Source of the DNA: Allobosea sp.
GTDB taxonomy: Bacteria > Pseudomonadota > Alphaproteobacteria > Rhizobiales > Beijerinckiaceae
Assembly (NCBI RefSeq): GCF_030695125.1
Contig: NZ_JAUYTP010000029.1
Location: 186,001-250,000, forward strand
Reading direction: 5' to 3'
DNA length: 64,000 nucleotides
The notes beneath the pieces are model-generated. The model made no database searches and had not been told where the DNA came from. It was given only the letters and a program-made list of their open reading frames with translations. A program made the translations under genes and the position numbers. This document shows, piece after piece, positions 34,606 to 44,920 of this stretch (position 1 is its first letter; each line of letters starts with the position of its first letter).

Positions 34606-35607
34606 TCAGGTGAGCTCGAATTCCAGCAGTACAGTCCGCTGCAGGATCGAGAAATTGTCGTCGGAGATCAGCGTGAGCACGGTCTTCGCGCCCTCCTGAT
34701 GCACCGAAAGCCCCTCCATGTTGTCGATCTCCTGTCCGAGATCGGCCTGGATCAGGGTTGGCCCGTCGAGCACCGCACCGGCCTTCAGGCTGACCGCCGG
34801 CACGCGACGGATCCGCATGCCGACGCCGCGCAGCGTGCGATACCAGCGCTCCAGCAGCAGCATGTCGCCATTGGGCAGGAAGGCGAGGTCGGTGATGTCG
34901 AAACCGCCATGCCGGGCCACCTGGAACAGGCCTGGCTGGCGGCCGAGGATGACACCGAGCGTCGGCTCGTCGTCGCTGCCCGAGCGCTCGGAGATCGCCA
35001 CGATGGCACCCGCCAGCGGCTGCCCCGCGGGCACCACCCCGATCGCCTCGAGCCCCCGGTTGTCGGGCAGGCGCTTGGCCTCGCGCGGCACCGGCACGAG
35101 CCGCGCCCGCGCCATCACGCCCTCGCCCGCCCAGTCGAAGCGCAGCACGTCATGCGTCCGCTCGACGCCCAGATAGGCCACGCCATCGGCGATGCAGAGG
35201 CTCTCGGTGTCGTAGTAGCGCGAGCGGTGCAGCGGCTTGCCTGACGTGCCGAGGATCGGGGAGAGTTCCGCCCCCACGAGCCCGGTCAGGCGGCCGTCCC
35301 TGGCGGCGAGCTTCGCCGTCAACCAGAATCCGTTATCGGTGACCGCGACCAGATCGCGACCATTCGCGCTGCGCCACAAGCCCGACAATCCGCCAAACCG
35401 CGCGTGACTGCCGCTCAACACCAGCCCGCTTCGGAAGACGAGTTGGCCGAAGCGCGTCTTCTCGGGATTCCGCGGCTCGAAAGCGGCGATCGGCCGGGCG
35501 GAGATGGCGACGGGAATGGCGCCGGTTTCGGACGCTTCGGCCAGGGCACAGGGACTGACGGCGAGCGCTCCGAGTCCGCCGAGCGCGGAGCGACGGGTCA
35601 GACGCAT
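34606..35607 (-). CDS. Exported esterase-like activity of phytase family protein
   Basis: A 333-residue exported protein. A twin-arginine-like signal (RLTRRSALGGLGALAVSPCALA) precedes a beta-propeller domain of the family called esterase-like activity of phytase (PF13449): FGGLSGLWRSANGRDLVAVTDNG, RYYDTESLCIADGVAYLGVER, NRGLEAIGVVP, LPNGDMLLLERWY and DNMEGLSVHQEG. Family members are periplasmic or secreted and poorly characterised. It is transcribed convergently with rpmB and lies 31 bp after cobT on the same strand. Confidence 0.87.
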   Translation of the reverse strand: MRLTRRSALGGLGALAVSPCALAEASETGAIPVAISARPIAAFEPRNPEKTRFGQLVFRSGLVLSGSHARFGGLSGLWRSANGRDLVAVTDNGFWLTAKLAARDGRLTGLVGAELSPILGTSGKPLHRSRYYDTESLCIADGVAYLGVERTHDVLRFDWAGEGVMARARLVPVPREAKRLPDNRGLEAIGVVPAGQPLAGAIVAISERSGSDDEPTLGVILGRQPGLFQVARHGGFDITDLAFLPNGDMLLLERWYRTLRGVGMRIRRVPAVSLKAGAVLDGPTLIQADLGQEIDNMEGLSVHQEGAKTVLTLISDDNFSILQRTVLLEFELT

Positions 35608-35638
35608 GGAAACGAAGCGCCTGAAGGGAAAGCTGCGC

Positions 35639-37540
35639 TCACTGCCGCCGCCGTGACCCGCGCGATGGCTTGGCGTTCAGCCCCGCATCCTCCTCGAACA
35701 GCTCCGCGAGCTTTTCGGTCATCACCCCGCCGAGTTCCTCGGCATCGACGATGGTGACGGCGCGCCGGTAGTAGCGGGTGACGTCGTGACCGATGCCGAT
35801 GGCGATCAGTTCGACCGGCGAGCGCGTCTCGATCTCCGCGATGATGTGGCGCAGATGCCGCTCAAGATAATTGCCGGCGTTCACCGACAGCGTCGAATCG
35901 TCGACCGGCGCGCCGTCCGAGATCACCATCAGGATCTTGCGCTGCTCCGGCCGGGCCAGGATGCGCTTATGCGCCCAGTCCAGCGCCTCGCCGTCTATGT
36001 TCTCCTTGAGCAGCCCCTCGCGCATCATCAGGCCGAGATTCTTGCGCGCGCGCCGCCAGGGCGCATCCGCCGCCTTGTAGATGATGTGCCTGAGATCGTT
36101 GAGGCGGCCGGGATTGGCGGGCTTGCCCGATTGCAGCCAGCTCTCGCGCGACAGCCCGCCCTTCCAGGCCCGCGTGGTGAAGCCGAGCAATTCGACCTTG
36201 ACGCCGCAGCGCTCCAGCGTGCGAGCGAGAATATCGGCGCAGGTGGCGGCGACAGTGATCGGCCGCCCGCGCATCGAGCCGGAATTGTCGATCAGCAGCG
36301 TCACCACCGTATCGCGAAAATTGACGTCCGATTCCTGTCGGAACGAGAGCGGCTGATAGGGGTCGATGATGATGCGCGGCAGGCGTGCCGGATCGAGCGC
36401 ACCCTCCTCGAGGTCGAACTGCCAGGAGCGATTCTGCTGCGCCATCAGTCGCCGCTGCAGCCGGTTGGCAAGCCGCGCGACGACGCCCTGCAGATGGGCG
36501 AGCTGCTTGTCGAGATAGGCCCGCAGCCGCGTCAGCTCCTCGGCGTCGCAGAGGTCTTCCGCCGTGACGACCTCGTCGAACTTGACCGTATAGGGCTTGT
36601 AGTCGGTCTGCGGCCGGCCGTCGTTCTTGGACTCGCGCGGGCGCGGCGCCTCGCCGGCCTCGTCGGCTTCCGAGTTCTCGTCCTCATCGTCCCAGTCGCC
36701 CGAGGGCGCGTCGGAGGCTTCGCTGGCCCCCTCCTGCAGCTCCTCGGTGGCATCATCCGAGACCTCGACCTCGGAGCGCTCGCCGGCGCTTTCCTGTTCG
36801 GCCTCGCCGTCCTGCTGCTGCTGTTCTTCGGAGGACTGGTCCTTGTTGTCCTCGTCCTCATCCGAATCCTCGCCCTGCGAGGTCTGCTCGGCCATGTCGA
36901 GAGAGGCCAGCATGTCGCGCACCGTGCGGGCGAAGGCGCGCTGGTCCTCGACCGCTTTCGCAAGGCGATCGAGATCGCCGCCGGCCTTGGTCTCGATCTG
37001 CTCGCGCCAGAGATCGACCAGCTTCTCGGCCGCCTTGGGCGGCTTCAAGCCGGTGAGCCGCTCGCGCACCATCAGGGCGAGAGCGTCCTCTAGCGGCGCG
37101 TCCGCGCGGTCGGTGATCTCCTCATAGCGCCCGCCGCGATGGTAGCGATCCTCCAGCATGGCAGTGATGTTGCCGGCCATACCGGCCATCCGCCGCGAGC
37201 CGACGCATTCGACGCGCGCCTGCTCGACGGCGTCGAACACGGCACGTGCCGCATCCCCCTCGGGCGCGGCGCGGCGATGCACGCTGGCGTCGTGACAGGC
37301 CAGCCGCAGCGCCATCGAATCGGAATGGCCGCGCAGAATCGCGATGTCCTGCGCCGTCAACTTGCGCGGCGGCTCGGGCAGGCGGGCGCGGTCGCCGACC
37401 AGCGAGGGTTTATCGGCCGCGAAGACGATCTCCATCTCCGGCTTGCGGGCGATTGCCTTCATCGTCGAGGAGATCGCGCGCTTCAGCGGCTCGGCTGGCG
37501 CTTCCTTGGTCGTGCCCGGCTTGCGGTTTGAAAGGGTCAT
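35639..37540 (-). CDS. cobT: CobT, cobaltochelatase subunit
   Basis: A 633-residue subunit of the aerobic-type cobalt chelatase (CobN-CobS-CobT), which inserts cobalt into hydrogenobyrinic acid a,c-diamide during cobalamin synthesis with ATP hydrolysis by CobS. The N-terminal half is helical; residues about 210-320 form a very acidic linker; the C-terminal vWA domain carries the metal-dependent adhesion site [10 protein letters not shown]. The domain order and length fit CobT. No cobN is in the window. The start overlaps the stop of an upstream GNAT gene by 4 bp. Confidence 0.95.
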   Translation of the reverse strand: MTLSNRKPGTTKEAPAEPLKRAISSTMKAIARKPEMEIVFAADKPSLVGDRARLPEPPRKLTAQDIAILRGHSDSMALRLACHDASVHRRAAPEGDAARAVFDAVEQARVECVGSRRMAGMAGNITAMLEDRYHRGGRYEEITDRADAPLEDALALMVRERLTGLKPPKAAEKLVDLWREQIETKAGGDLDRLAKAVEDQRAFARTVRDMLASLDMAEQTSQGEDSDEDEDNKDQSSEEQQQQDGEAEQESAGERSEVEVSDDATEELQEGASEASDAPSGDWDDEDENSEADEAGEAPRPRESKNDGRPQTDYKPYTVKFDEVVTAEDLCDAEELTRLRAYLDKQLAHLQGVVARLANRLQRRLMAQQNRSWQFDLEEGALDPARLPRIIIDPYQPLSFRQESDVNFRDTVVTLLIDNSGSMRGRPITVAATCADILARTLERCGVKVELLGFTTRAWKGGLSRESWLQSGKPANPGRLNDLRHIIYKAADAPWRRARKNLGLMMREGLLKENIDGEALDWAHKRILARPEQRKILMVISDGAPVDDSTLSVNAGNYLERHLRHIIAEIETRSPVELIAIGIGHDVTRYYRRAVTIVDAEELGGVMTEKLAELFEEDAGLNAKPSRGSRRRQ

Positions 37541-37953
37541 AGCGCCTTCGCGAAATGGTGGATCCGGTGGCCCGCGACGGGATAGTCCTCCATCACGCCA
37601 TATTGCCGATAGCCCAGCTTCGGATAGAAATCCGGCGCCTGGAGGCTCATCGTACTCAGATAGACGCCCCGCGCGCCATGCTCGCGCGCGGCACTCTCGG
37701 CCATGGCGACCAGGGCCTCGCCATGGCCCTTCCCGCGATGCCCCGCGTCGATCCAGAGCAGATCGACATGGAGCCACTCCCACTTCAGCTCGCCGATCAG
37801 CCCACCGACGATCACGCCGTCATCGTCGCGCAGGCTGAGCGCCAGCGGCGCGCTGTTGCGCGCGCCAACGACCGCCGCGTTGTAGGCGCTGAGCCCGGCG
37901 ACAACGGCCTCCCTCGTCGCCGCGACATCGGTTTCGCGCTGGAGGGTCGCCAT
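37537..37953 (-). CDS. GNAT-family acetyltransferase between cobS and cobT
   Basis: A 138-residue GNAT protein: [40 protein letters not shown] (acetyl-CoA loop), [19 protein letters not shown] and a C-terminal [11 protein letters not shown]. It lies 14 bp after cobS and overlaps cobT by 4 bp, so it is made together with both chelatase subunits. Whether it modifies them is unknown. The ATG at 37953 is chosen; the frame is open further into cobS. Confidence 0.85.
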   Translation of the reverse strand: MATLQRETDVAATREAVVAGLSAYNAAVVGARNSAPLALSLRDDDGVIVGGLIGELKWEWLHVDLLWIDAGHRGKGHGEALVAMAESAAREHGARGVYLSTMSLQAPDFYPKLGYRQYGVMEDYPVAGHRIHHFAKAL

Positions 37954-37967
37954 GGCGGGGACGCCCG

Positions 37968-38954
37968 TCAGCTCAGGACCACGTTCGCCGCGCTCTCCGG
38001 CAGTTCCTTGCCGAAGGAGCGCTGGTAGAACTCGGCCACCAGCGTGCGCTCCATCTCGTCGCATTTGTTGAGGAAGGTGACGCGGAAGGAGAAGCCGATA
38101 TCGCCGAAGATCGCGGCATTCTCGGCCCAGGTGATGACCGTACGCGGGCTCATCACGGTCGAGAGGTCGCCGTTCATGAAGGCGTTGCGGGTCAGGTCGG
38201 CGACGCGCACCATCTTGTCGATGACGCTGCGGCCTTCCGGCGTGCCTTGGAAGTGCTTCGACTTCGCCAGCACGATCTCGACCTCGTTGTCATGCGGCAG
38301 ATAGTTCAGCGTAGTCACGATCGACCAGCGGTCCATCTGGCCCTGGTTGATCTGCTGCGTGCCGTGATAGAGGCCCGACGTGTCGCCGAGACCGACCGTG
38401 TTGGCGGTGGCGAAGAGCCGGAAGGCGGGGTGCGGGCGGATGACGCGCTTCTGGTCGAGCAGCGTCAGCTTGCCCGACTGCTCGAGCACGCGCTGGATCA
38501 CGAACATCACATCAGGGCGGCCGGCGTCGTATTCGTCGAAGACGAGCGCGATGTTGTTCTGCAGCGCCCAGGGCAGGATGCCGTCCTGGAACTCGGTGAT
38601 CTGCTTGCCTTCCTTCAGCACGATCGCGTCCTTGCCGACGAGGTCGAGACGGGAGACGTGGCTGTCGAGGTTCACGCGCACGCAGGGCCAGTTGAGGCGC
38701 GCCGCGACCTGCTCGATATGGGTCGACTTGCCGGTGCCGTGATAGCCCGAGATCATCACGCGCCGGTTGTGGGCGAAGCCCGCCAGGATCGCGATCGTGG
38801 TGTCGTGGTCGAAACGGTAATCGGGGTCGAGATCGGGCACATGGGCCTCGGTCGTCGAATAGGCCGGCACCTCGAGGTCCGAATCGATCCCGAAGGTCTG
38901 GCGCACCGACAGCTTCATGTCGGGCAGGCCGGCGGCAGTCGTCGTTGTCATCAT
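37968..38954 (-). CDS. cobS: CobS, cobaltochelatase AAA+ ATPase subunit
   Basis: A 328-residue AAA+ protein. Walker A is [19 protein letters not shown], Walker B is [13 protein letters not shown], and the sensor-1 asparagine is in [14 protein letters not shown]. The N terminus ([21 protein letters not shown]) is the usual CobS leader. It forms a hexameric ring with CobT that drives CobN in cobalt insertion. It heads the cobS-GNAT-cobT unit. An ATGATG start at 38954/38951 leaves the exact first codon open. Confidence 0.95.
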   Translation of the reverse strand: MMTTTTAAGLPDMKLSVRQTFGIDSDLEVPAYSTTEAHVPDLDPDYRFDHDTTIAILAGFAHNRRVMISGYHGTGKSTHIEQVAARLNWPCVRVNLDSHVSRLDLVGKDAIVLKEGKQITEFQDGILPWALQNNIALVFDEYDAGRPDVMFVIQRVLEQSGKLTLLDQKRVIRPHPAFRLFATANTVGLGDTSGLYHGTQQINQGQMDRWSIVTTLNYLPHDNEVEIVLAKSKHFQGTPEGRSVIDKMVRVADLTRNAFMNGDLSTVMSPRTVITWAENAAIFGDIGFSFRVTFLNKCDEMERTLVAEFYQRSFGKELPESAANVVLS

Positions 38955-39118
38955 CAAGTCTCCGGGCGTGGGAGCGTGACCGGAAACCGACCGGTTGTCC
39001 CGACGCCGACCGAGGAGGGAGGCAATGCCCCTAATTAGAGGCAAAGCCCGGCAGCGGCAATTCGCAAAGCGCCGGGTCGGCTGTTCGCAAGAGGCATGCC
39101 TGAAGCCTCGAACGCCCG

Positions 39119-40453
39119 TCAGCCACGCTGCGCCAGCAGCCGCTTCACGAGGGCCGAGACCTGGCCCGCCCCATTGCGATCGATCGCCGCGCCGGCAGGG
39201 GCGTCACCGGCCAAAGCCGCAGCGACCGCAGTGGCGAAGGACGCGGCCGTAGCCGCTTCCGGTCCCGAAAGCCGCAGGCAACGCGCCAATCCGGCCCGCT
39301 CCATCGCCTCCGCGCGCAGGTTTTGCTCGGTTTCGGCGCCTTCGTCGAACGGCATGACGAGGGCGCGGCACCCGGCCTCGACCAGGTCGAGCACCGTGTT
39401 GTAGCCGGCCTGGCTGATCGACAGCGCACAACCGGACAGCAGCTCCGGGAAGTCAGGACGGGCCCGCTCAACGATGACGTTTGGCGAGGCCGATTGCCGC
39501 AGTGCGGCGAAATCACCCTCGGAAACACCCCGTCCGGCGAGAATCCGCCAGCACCGGGAGGGATCGCCGAGCCGCGCCGCAACGATAGAGAGCCGAAACA
39601 AGGGCAGCGCCGCCCCCGAGCCGCCGCCGGAGACGAGAATCTCCCCTGAACCGTCACCCATCCGGGCCAGGCGCGGGGAACCCCTCTCCTGTAAGGAAAG
39701 GGGCAGGGGTGAGGTGTCGGCCCCTGGACCAGCGGGGCTACGCCCTGATGGCGAAGGCGGTGAGGTCACGGCCACAGTGTCGGGTGGCCGACCCCTCACC
39801 CTGCCCTCTCCCTTTGGGAGAGGGTTCCCCGCGCCTATCGCGGCAACCGCCGCCAGATACCCCGTGTAATGCAGCCGTGCCGCGAGCGCGGGCGAGACGG
39901 GCCAGGACGCCTCCAGCGGCAGGAAATCCCGGTCGCCATGCACGAGGACGCCGTCGAACAGCTCCGCCAGCCGCGCCTCCGCCTCTGCGATCCGGTCCGG
40001 CCGTGGCGTCACCAGCACGTCGCGGACGGAAGCCAGCACCAGGGCGCGCGGGTTGGCGGCCTTGGCCGCCGCGATCAGCCCGAGGAATTCGTCGGCCAGC
40101 TGCCGCCGGCCGAACGGGAAATGCTCGGTGATCACCACATCGGGCCGCAGCGTCGTCGCGAGCCCTGCAAGTACAGCCTGCCGCTCCGCCCGTCGCGAGG
40201 CCGTGATCGGCCGGCCGTCCTCGTCGAGCAGATTGCGAAAATCGACGCCCTCGACCTGCACCGGCGGCAATTGCACGAAAGCGAAGGGCTCGTCCGCCAT
40301 CGCCCGCAACGGCATGCCGCCGCTGGCGAGCGTCACGGCAAAACCGCCCTCAGTGAGCGCCCGGGCGAGATGGGCGGCCCGCACCAGATGCCCGCTGCCG
40401 AGCAGATGCGTCACCGCGATCAGAACCGTGCCCGACACGCCGGTCGCGCTCAC
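39119..40453 (-). CDS. MurG-like glycosyltransferase interrupted in frame by a palindromic element
   Basis: A 444-residue GT-B type glycosyltransferase. It has the N-terminal [15 protein letters not shown] motif (compare GLGHIRRCRAIANSL in the gene at 56952), [20 protein letters not shown], and the C-terminal donor-binding region [20 protein letters not shown] with [16 protein letters not shown]. Residues about 207-262 are not glycosyltransferase sequence but the translation of a 166-bp inverted-repeat element ([12 protein letters not shown] ... [13 protein letters not shown]) at the boundary between the two Rossmann domains. Without it the protein would be about 389 residues. The frame stays open, so the enzyme may still work. 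It overlaps the GT4 gene by 4 bp. Confidence 0.86.
   Translation of the reverse strand: MSATGVSGTVLIAVTHLLGSGHLVRAAHLARALTEGGFAVTLASGGMPLRAMADEPFAFVQLPPVQVEGVDFRNLLDEDGRPITASRRAERQAVLAGLATTLRPDVVITEHFPFGRRQLADEFLGLIAAAKAANPRALVLASVRDVLVTPRPDRIAEAEARLAELFDGVLVHGDRDFLPLEASWPVSPALAARLHYTGYLAAVAAIGAGNPLPKGEGRVRGRPPDTVAVTSPPSPSGRSPAGPGADTSPLPLSLQERGSPRLARMGDGSGEILVSGGGSGAALPLFRLSIVAARLGDPSRCWRILAGRGVSEGDFAALRQSASPNVIVERARPDFPELLSGCALSISQAGYNTVLDLVEAGCRALVMPFDEGAETEQNLRAEAMERAGLARCLRLSGPEAATAASFATAVAAALAGDAPAGAAIDRNGAGQVSALVKRLLAQRG
39670..39835. repeat. Family C element inside the glycosyltransferase gene
   Basis: A 166-bp element with near-perfect terminal inverted repeats of about 19-20 bp: ggcgcggggaacccctctcc (39670-39689) and ggagagggttccccgcgcc (39817-39835), one base apart in length. 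Inside are further arms, cccctctcctgtaaggaaaggggc near one end and ccctctccctttgggagagggt near the other, that form hairpins at both ends. It encodes no transposase. It contains no stop codon in the host frame. It resembles the element at 361-497. Confidence 0.8.
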
Positions 40454-41691
40454 GGCGAAAGCCCGGCGGAGGCCCGCAGCCGCGCGGCGATCGCGTCGAG
40501 ACCGGCCGACGCCGAGAACGCGCCCGTCAGCCGCCGATGCGCGCCCTGCCCCAGCACCGTCCGTCGTGCGGGGTCGGCCGCCAGCTCGGCCAGCGCGCGG
40601 GCCAGCGCGTCGATGTCGCCGGGTGGCACCAGGAGCCCCTCGAGGCCCTCCCGCACGAACTCGGGAATCCCGGCGAAGTCCGTCGCGACGATCGGCAGCG
40701 CCTGGCTCGCCGCCTCCATCACCACATTGGGCAGGCCGTCGCGGTCGCCGTCGCCGGCCTGCTTCGAGGGCAGGACGAACAGCTCGGCCTCGCGCAGCGC
40801 CGCGATGACATCGCCCTGCGCCTTCGGGCCCGCCCAGGTGATGCGGTCACTGATGCCCAGATCGGCACCGAGCGCCTGCAGCGCCTTCAGCTTCTCGCCG
40901 CCGCCGATATGCGTCAGGCGCCAGTGCAGGCCGGCGGGAAGCTGCGCCAGCGCCGCGAGCAGATCGTCGAAGCCCTTCTTCTCGACCGCGCGGCCGATGG
41001 TGACGAAGCGCACCGGGTCGGTGGGTTGGCTGCCGTCGCGGGCCGGCCGGGCCTGCGGCTCCGGAAAGCGCGCCAGCTCCAGCCCGTGATAGACCAGCGC
41101 GACCTTGTCCGGGCGGTCGGCCAGCCGCTGCAGCTCGCGATAACCGTCCTGCGTGCAGGTGACGCCCCAGGCGGCCGCCGCGATCTTCTCGCGCTTCTCC
41201 CAGTCCGGCGTCGTCCAGATGTCCTTGGCATGGGCCGAGAACGACCAGGTGATCCCGCGCAGCACCGCCGCATAAGCGATCACCGAGGCCGGCGTGTGCA
41301 GGTAATGCACATGCAGATGCGTGATCCCGGCCGGCAGTTCGTGCGCCATGACGCAGGCCTGTCCGAAGCGGCGCACCCGGTTGCGCGTGCGGTCGCGGGC
41401 GAGATCACGCAGGAAGGCCGGCAGCAGCCACAGGAAGCCCGGACGCAGCAGCGCCGACATCACGCCGCGCAGGACGCGGCCCGGCTCCTCATGCAGATAC
41501 TCCGGCAGATAGCTCACCGGCGCGGTGATCTGGTTGTGCATCAGATGGCGGGCGACATCGGTCGGCCGGCGCAGCGACCAGATCGCGAAAGGCAAGCCGC
41601 GCTGCTGCAGACCCAGCAATTCCTGCGCGATGAAGGTCTCCGACAGCCGCGGATAGCCCTTCATCGCAATGGCGATGCGAGGAGTTGTCAT
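40450..41691 (-). CDS. GT4-family glycosyltransferase
   Basis: A 413-residue GT-B retaining-type transferase: MKGYPRLSETFIAQELLGL at the acceptor side, HLHVHYLHTPASVIAYAA, VYHGLELARF, RFVTIGRAVEKKGFDDLLAA, and the donor-site glutamates in LPNVVMEAASQALPIVATDF. Such enzymes add sugars to lipid-linked glycans or exopolysaccharides at the inner membrane. It overlaps neighbours on both sides by 4 bp and so belongs to one unit with the MurG-like gene downstream and the unknown gene upstream. Confidence 0.9.
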   Translation of the reverse strand: MTTPRIAIAMKGYPRLSETFIAQELLGLQQRGLPFAIWSLRRPTDVARHLMHNQITAPVSYLPEYLHEEPGRVLRGVMSALLRPGFLWLLPAFLRDLARDRTRNRVRRFGQACVMAHELPAGITHLHVHYLHTPASVIAYAAVLRGITWSFSAHAKDIWTTPDWEKREKIAAAAWGVTCTQDGYRELQRLADRPDKVALVYHGLELARFPEPQARPARDGSQPTDPVRFVTIGRAVEKKGFDDLLAALAQLPAGLHWRLTHIGGGEKLKALQALGADLGISDRITWAGPKAQGDVIAALREAELFVLPSKQAGDGDRDGLPNVVMEAASQALPIVATDFAGIPEFVREGLEGLLVPPGDIDALARALAELAADPARRTVLGQGAHRRLTGAFSASAGLDAIAARLRASAGLSP

Positions 41692-42350
41692 CGCCGGCCG
41701 ATCAGCATGAAGCGGGTGTAGTTCTTGGTCGGCAAGGCGCCCGCAAACAACGTCTCCGACAGCCCCGCCTGCGCCTGAAACGCTTCGAGCGAGGGCACGC
41801 AGCTCCGATGGTCGGGCTCGCGCACGTAGTCGTTGGACTGGAGCAGCATCGGCAGCCCGTGCGGCAGGGTCGACATCCAGCCGGGCACATCCACCAGATG
41901 CTCGCAGCTGGTGTTGATGACGAGGCCGGGCGCAGGCGTCTGCGCGGCGAAATCGAGCGTCGTCATGTCGGCGGTTAGCGCGCGGAAATGCCCCGAGGCC
42001 ACGTGCCGGCGGTTCAGCCGCTCTGCGACCGGCGCGCAGACCGGGTCGAGATCGACGCTCACGACCGCAGGGATCGCCAGCCGCGCGTCGTCGAGAAGCA
42101 GGGCGCCGAGCACGCCATACCAGGCGCCGAGCACCCAGACCGGCCCCTGCGGCTGCGGCAGGACGTCGGCCAGCGCATCGACCAGCCAGCGCTTCGAGCC
42201 GATCTGCTTGTGGTTGAAGGCGATCCAGAGATCTTGCGGCATCCCGTCGGCGACGAGGCGCGCGAGATCGGCCACCACGCCATTGCCGGTGAGGGCTGCG
42301 ACGCCGCGCAGAATGTCATAGAAGGCGTCGGGAGGCGTGTCGTGAGTCAT
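41688..42350 (-). CDS. Unknown protein with a methyltransferase-like Rossmann motif
   Basis: A 220-residue protein. VWVLGAWYGVLGALLLDDAR followed by AVVSVDLDPVCAPVAERLNR resembles the SAM-binding region of class I methyltransferases, and LVINTSCEHLVDVPGWM lies where an active site would be. It overlaps the GT4 gene by 4 bp, so a role in modifying a glycan or its carrier is possible. The function is not established. The ATG at 42350 is chosen from an open frame reaching 42980. Confidence 0.72.
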   Translation of the reverse strand: MTHDTPPDAFYDILRGVAALTGNGVVADLARLVADGMPQDLWIAFNHKQIGSKRWLVDALADVLPQPQGPVWVLGAWYGVLGALLLDDARLAIPAVVSVDLDPVCAPVAERLNRRHVASGHFRALTADMTTLDFAAQTPAPGLVINTSCEHLVDVPGWMSTLPHGLPMLLQSNDYVREPDHRSCVPSLEAFQAQAGLSETLFAGALPTKNYTRFMLIGRR

Positions 42351-42374
42351 GCCGGATCGGGAGGCGGTTTGAAG

Positions 42375-42959
42375 GTGGCGGGACCATATGCAAGCACGCC
42401 GGCAAAGGCCAGCGACGCGCCCGCCGGCACGCTCCTGCCCCATCTGGCGAGCCCCGCCGCAGCCCTGCGGCAGGTGCTCGCCGCCCATGCGGTGCGATCC
42501 TGCGCGCATATCGTCGAGATCGGCGGCGCCGGCCTGCCGATCACCGGCTTCCTGACCCATCGCCCCGACAGCGTGACCGTGATCGACCCCAAGATCCCGG
42601 ATTTCGCCGCTGAGACTCTGAACGGCGCGCCCTGTCGCCTGCGCCACCGCGCCGCCAAGCTCCAGGAGGTCGAGATCGAGCCTCCGGGCCCCTACGCCCT
42701 GATCCTGCTCGGGCTCTCGCTCAAGCCTTTCGGGCGCAGCGGCGCGACGCCGCCACAACTGCTGGCCCTGGCGGCCGACGCGCAGGTGTTGGTGGTCGAC
42801 TACGCGCTCGATCTGGAACGCGCCCAGGGACAGATCGGCGCGCTGGCCGCGACGCGCGACGCCGCGCCGACGATCGATCTGGCGTTGACGATCAACGACG
42901 AGGCGCTGCGGGCCGCCGGCTTCGACCGCCGGCGCTTCCTCGTCTTCGGTCCCGCCTGA
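42375..42959 (+). CDS. Hypothetical protein, possible Rossmann fold, divergent from the glycan genes
   Basis: A 194-residue protein with IVEIGGAGLPITGFLTH and VTVIDPKIPDF, weakly like a nucleotide- or SAM-binding fold; the C-terminal part ends RRRFLVFGPA. It has no signal peptide. The GTG at 42375 is chosen because GGGAGG lies about 10 bp upstream; TTG at 42369 is possible. It is divergent from the methyltransferase-like gene by only 24 bp, so the two may share a regulatory region. I do not recognise the family. Confidence 0.6.
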   Translation: MAGPYASTPAKASDAPAGTLLPHLASPAAALRQVLAAHAVRSCAHIVEIGGAGLPITGFLTHRPDSVTVIDPKIPDFAAETLNGAPCRLRHRAAKLQEVEIEPPGPYALILLGLSLKPFGRSGATPPQLLALAADAQVLVVDYALDLERAQGQIGALAATRDAAPTIDLALTINDEALRAAGFDRRRFLVFGPA

Positions 42960-42984
42960 GGCGGGACGCAGAGCCGGCACCGCC

Positions 42985-44904
42985 TCAGGCGCCGGAGCCG
43001 TCGGAGGGCTCGGATGGCCGCGCGACCGCCTTTTTGCGCGGCGCTCTGCGGGCCTTGGCCGGCACGGGATCGGCTGGCATCGTCTCCAGCGCCGTCACCT
43101 CGACCTCCGGTGCCAACCGGACGGTGCCGTCTCCAGCCGCGAGCCGATCGCCAGGCTCAGCGTCGGCTTCGACGGACACGGCGACGATTTCGGCTGCAAC
43201 GCCCGCATCCTCATGCGTCTCGGCCAGTTCCGGCGCGCTGGCGAAGCCGACGGCGCCGAGCGGTTTCTCGCGCCCCCGGATCGCGATCTTCAGCGAGGTC
43301 GTGCCGCGATAGCTGCGGCCGCTGGCTCGGATCGTGTCCTCCGAAACGAGGATGTCGGCCAGAACACGGCGCGTCGCCAGTTCGAGTTGCGTCGCCACCG
43401 CCACGGTCTCCCCGACCGTGATGTCGCGCCGGCCGAGGCTGTCGTTCTCGACCGCGCCGGTGATCGCCTGGCCGCTGTGAATGCCGATGCCGATGCGCAG
43501 CGGCAGCGGCAGCGCCGCCCCGAACTCCCGGTTCAGCGCCTCCACCGCGCGGACGATGTCGCCAGCAGCGGCGATCGCCGTCTGCGCGCTCTTGGCCGGC
43601 GTGCCCTCGAGGCCGAACACCGCCATGAAGCCGTCGCCATAGAAGGCGTCGATGCGCCCGCCATGCGCCGCGATGGCCTGCGCCATCTCGTCGAAGAAGC
43701 GGTTGAGCAGGCCGATCAGCTCCTGCGGCAATTGCCGCGCCGACAAGGCCGAGAACGCGCGCAGATCCGCGACGAGAACCGTCAGACCGCGCTTGCCCAT
43801 GCCGGTGTCGGGCGTAAGCTGGCCCGGCGTCGTCGCGCTCAGCCGCGAGGCCAGAAGGATCTGCACCTGGAGATCGTCCCGCGGCCGGATCTGGCAGGCC
43901 AGGCGAACCCGATCGGGCGCCGCGATCCGCCGCAGCAGCTTGGCTTCATTGGCCCCCGGAGCCGGAAGATCGTCGCCGCCATCCAGAACCAGCACACGGC
44001 AGGTGGCGCAGCGCGCCCGCCCGCCGCACAGGGCCGCATGGGGAATGCCGAAGCGCCGGAACATCTCCAGCACGGTCAAACCGGGCGCGAGCTTGCGGAC
44101 GCCATGACCGACGAAGCGCACGGTGATCTGTCGCGTCGTCCGGACCCGGAATTCGCGAATGCCGACGAACAGGACGAAGCTGCCGACGAGGCCGTAGAAC
44201 ACCGTCTTCGCCCAGGTCACGTTCTGGTTGAACATGGCGATCTGGGCATCGGTCACGAATTCGGGCGCCAGCGCCATGCGGGCCGCCTCCCGCCCGCCGA
44301 CGGCAAAGCCGATCAGCGACAGGACCGGGATCAGGATCGCCCCGAGCAGGAAAGGGTCCCGCCAGCGCTGGTAGCTGTCGCGCGCCCGCAGCGTGAAATG
44401 CAGGCCGATGATGCCATGCGCCCAGACCAGCAACAGCAGCAGGGTTTGCGAGGTCGCCAGGCCAGGCCAGAGACGGCGCAGAACGGCCGGGTAGCTCTCG
44501 TCGAGATGGAAGAGGCTGCCCATCACCCGCGTGCCGACGATGTGGTCGACGAGGAACAGCGGAATCGCCAGGCCCAGCCCGATCTGCAGCATCTCGCGCG
44601 CCGGCATCTTGAAGGTCCGCCGCTGCGCGACGCGCACCATCGCGAAGAACGGGTGCACGATCAGCGCGCCATAGAGCAGCACCGTCCCGAACCAGGAATG
44701 CCAGAGCCAGTATCGCCAGGACTGGACCTCCTCCATCGCCGCGACGCCGGCGATGCCCGCGGCATGATTGAGGAAATGGGTCGTGGCGAAAAACAGCAGG
44801 ACCATGCCCGAGGCGAAGCGGATGTCGCGGCTCCAGGACGAAACCTGGTCCATGCCCCCGCCCATGCCGGTCCGACGCCCCCCGGCAGTCTGCTGCAGGC
44901 TCAT
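42985..44904 (-). CDS. Membrane cytochrome-like / 2Fe-2S ferredoxin / adenylate cyclase fusion
   Basis: A 639-residue protein in three parts. Residues about 20-265 are a multi-helix membrane domain with conserved-looking histidines (FFATTHFLNHAAGIAG; IPLFLVDHIVGTRV; VWAHGIIGLHF), reminiscent of di-haem cytochrome b subunits. Next is a 2Fe-2S ferredoxin domain with cysteines C293, C299, C302 and C337 (CGGRARCATC ... LACQI). Then comes a class III adenylate/guanylate cyclase domain with metal-binding aspartates in LVADLRAFSALS and FYGDGFMAVFG. The tail is Lys/Ala/Pro-rich. It probably makes cAMP in response to redox state. The ATG at 44904 lies 16 bp after the cyclic-nucleotide-binding gene. 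Confidence 0.9.
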   Translation of the reverse strand: MSLQQTAGGRRTGMGGGMDQVSSWSRDIRFASGMVLLFFATTHFLNHAAGIAGVAAMEEVQSWRYWLWHSWFGTVLLYGALIVHPFFAMVRVAQRRTFKMPAREMLQIGLGLAIPLFLVDHIVGTRVMGSLFHLDESYPAVLRRLWPGLATSQTLLLLLVWAHGIIGLHFTLRARDSYQRWRDPFLLGAILIPVLSLIGFAVGGREAARMALAPEFVTDAQIAMFNQNVTWAKTVFYGLVGSFVLFVGIREFRVRTTRQITVRFVGHGVRKLAPGLTVLEMFRRFGIPHAALCGGRARCATCRVLVLDGGDDLPAPGANEAKLLRRIAAPDRVRLACQIRPRDDLQVQILLASRLSATTPGQLTPDTGMGKRGLTVLVADLRAFSALSARQLPQELIGLLNRFFDEMAQAIAAHGGRIDAFYGDGFMAVFGLEGTPAKSAQTAIAAAGDIVRAVEALNREFGAALPLPLRIGIGIHSGQAITGAVENDSLGRRDITVGETVAVATQLELATRRVLADILVSEDTIRASGRSYRGTTSLKIAIRGREKPLGAVGFASAPELAETHEDAGVAAEIVAVSVEADAEPGDRLAAGDGTVRLAPEVEVTALETMPADPVPAKARRAPRKKAVARPSEPSDGSGA

Positions 44905-44920
44905 GAGGTCACCTGGATCG

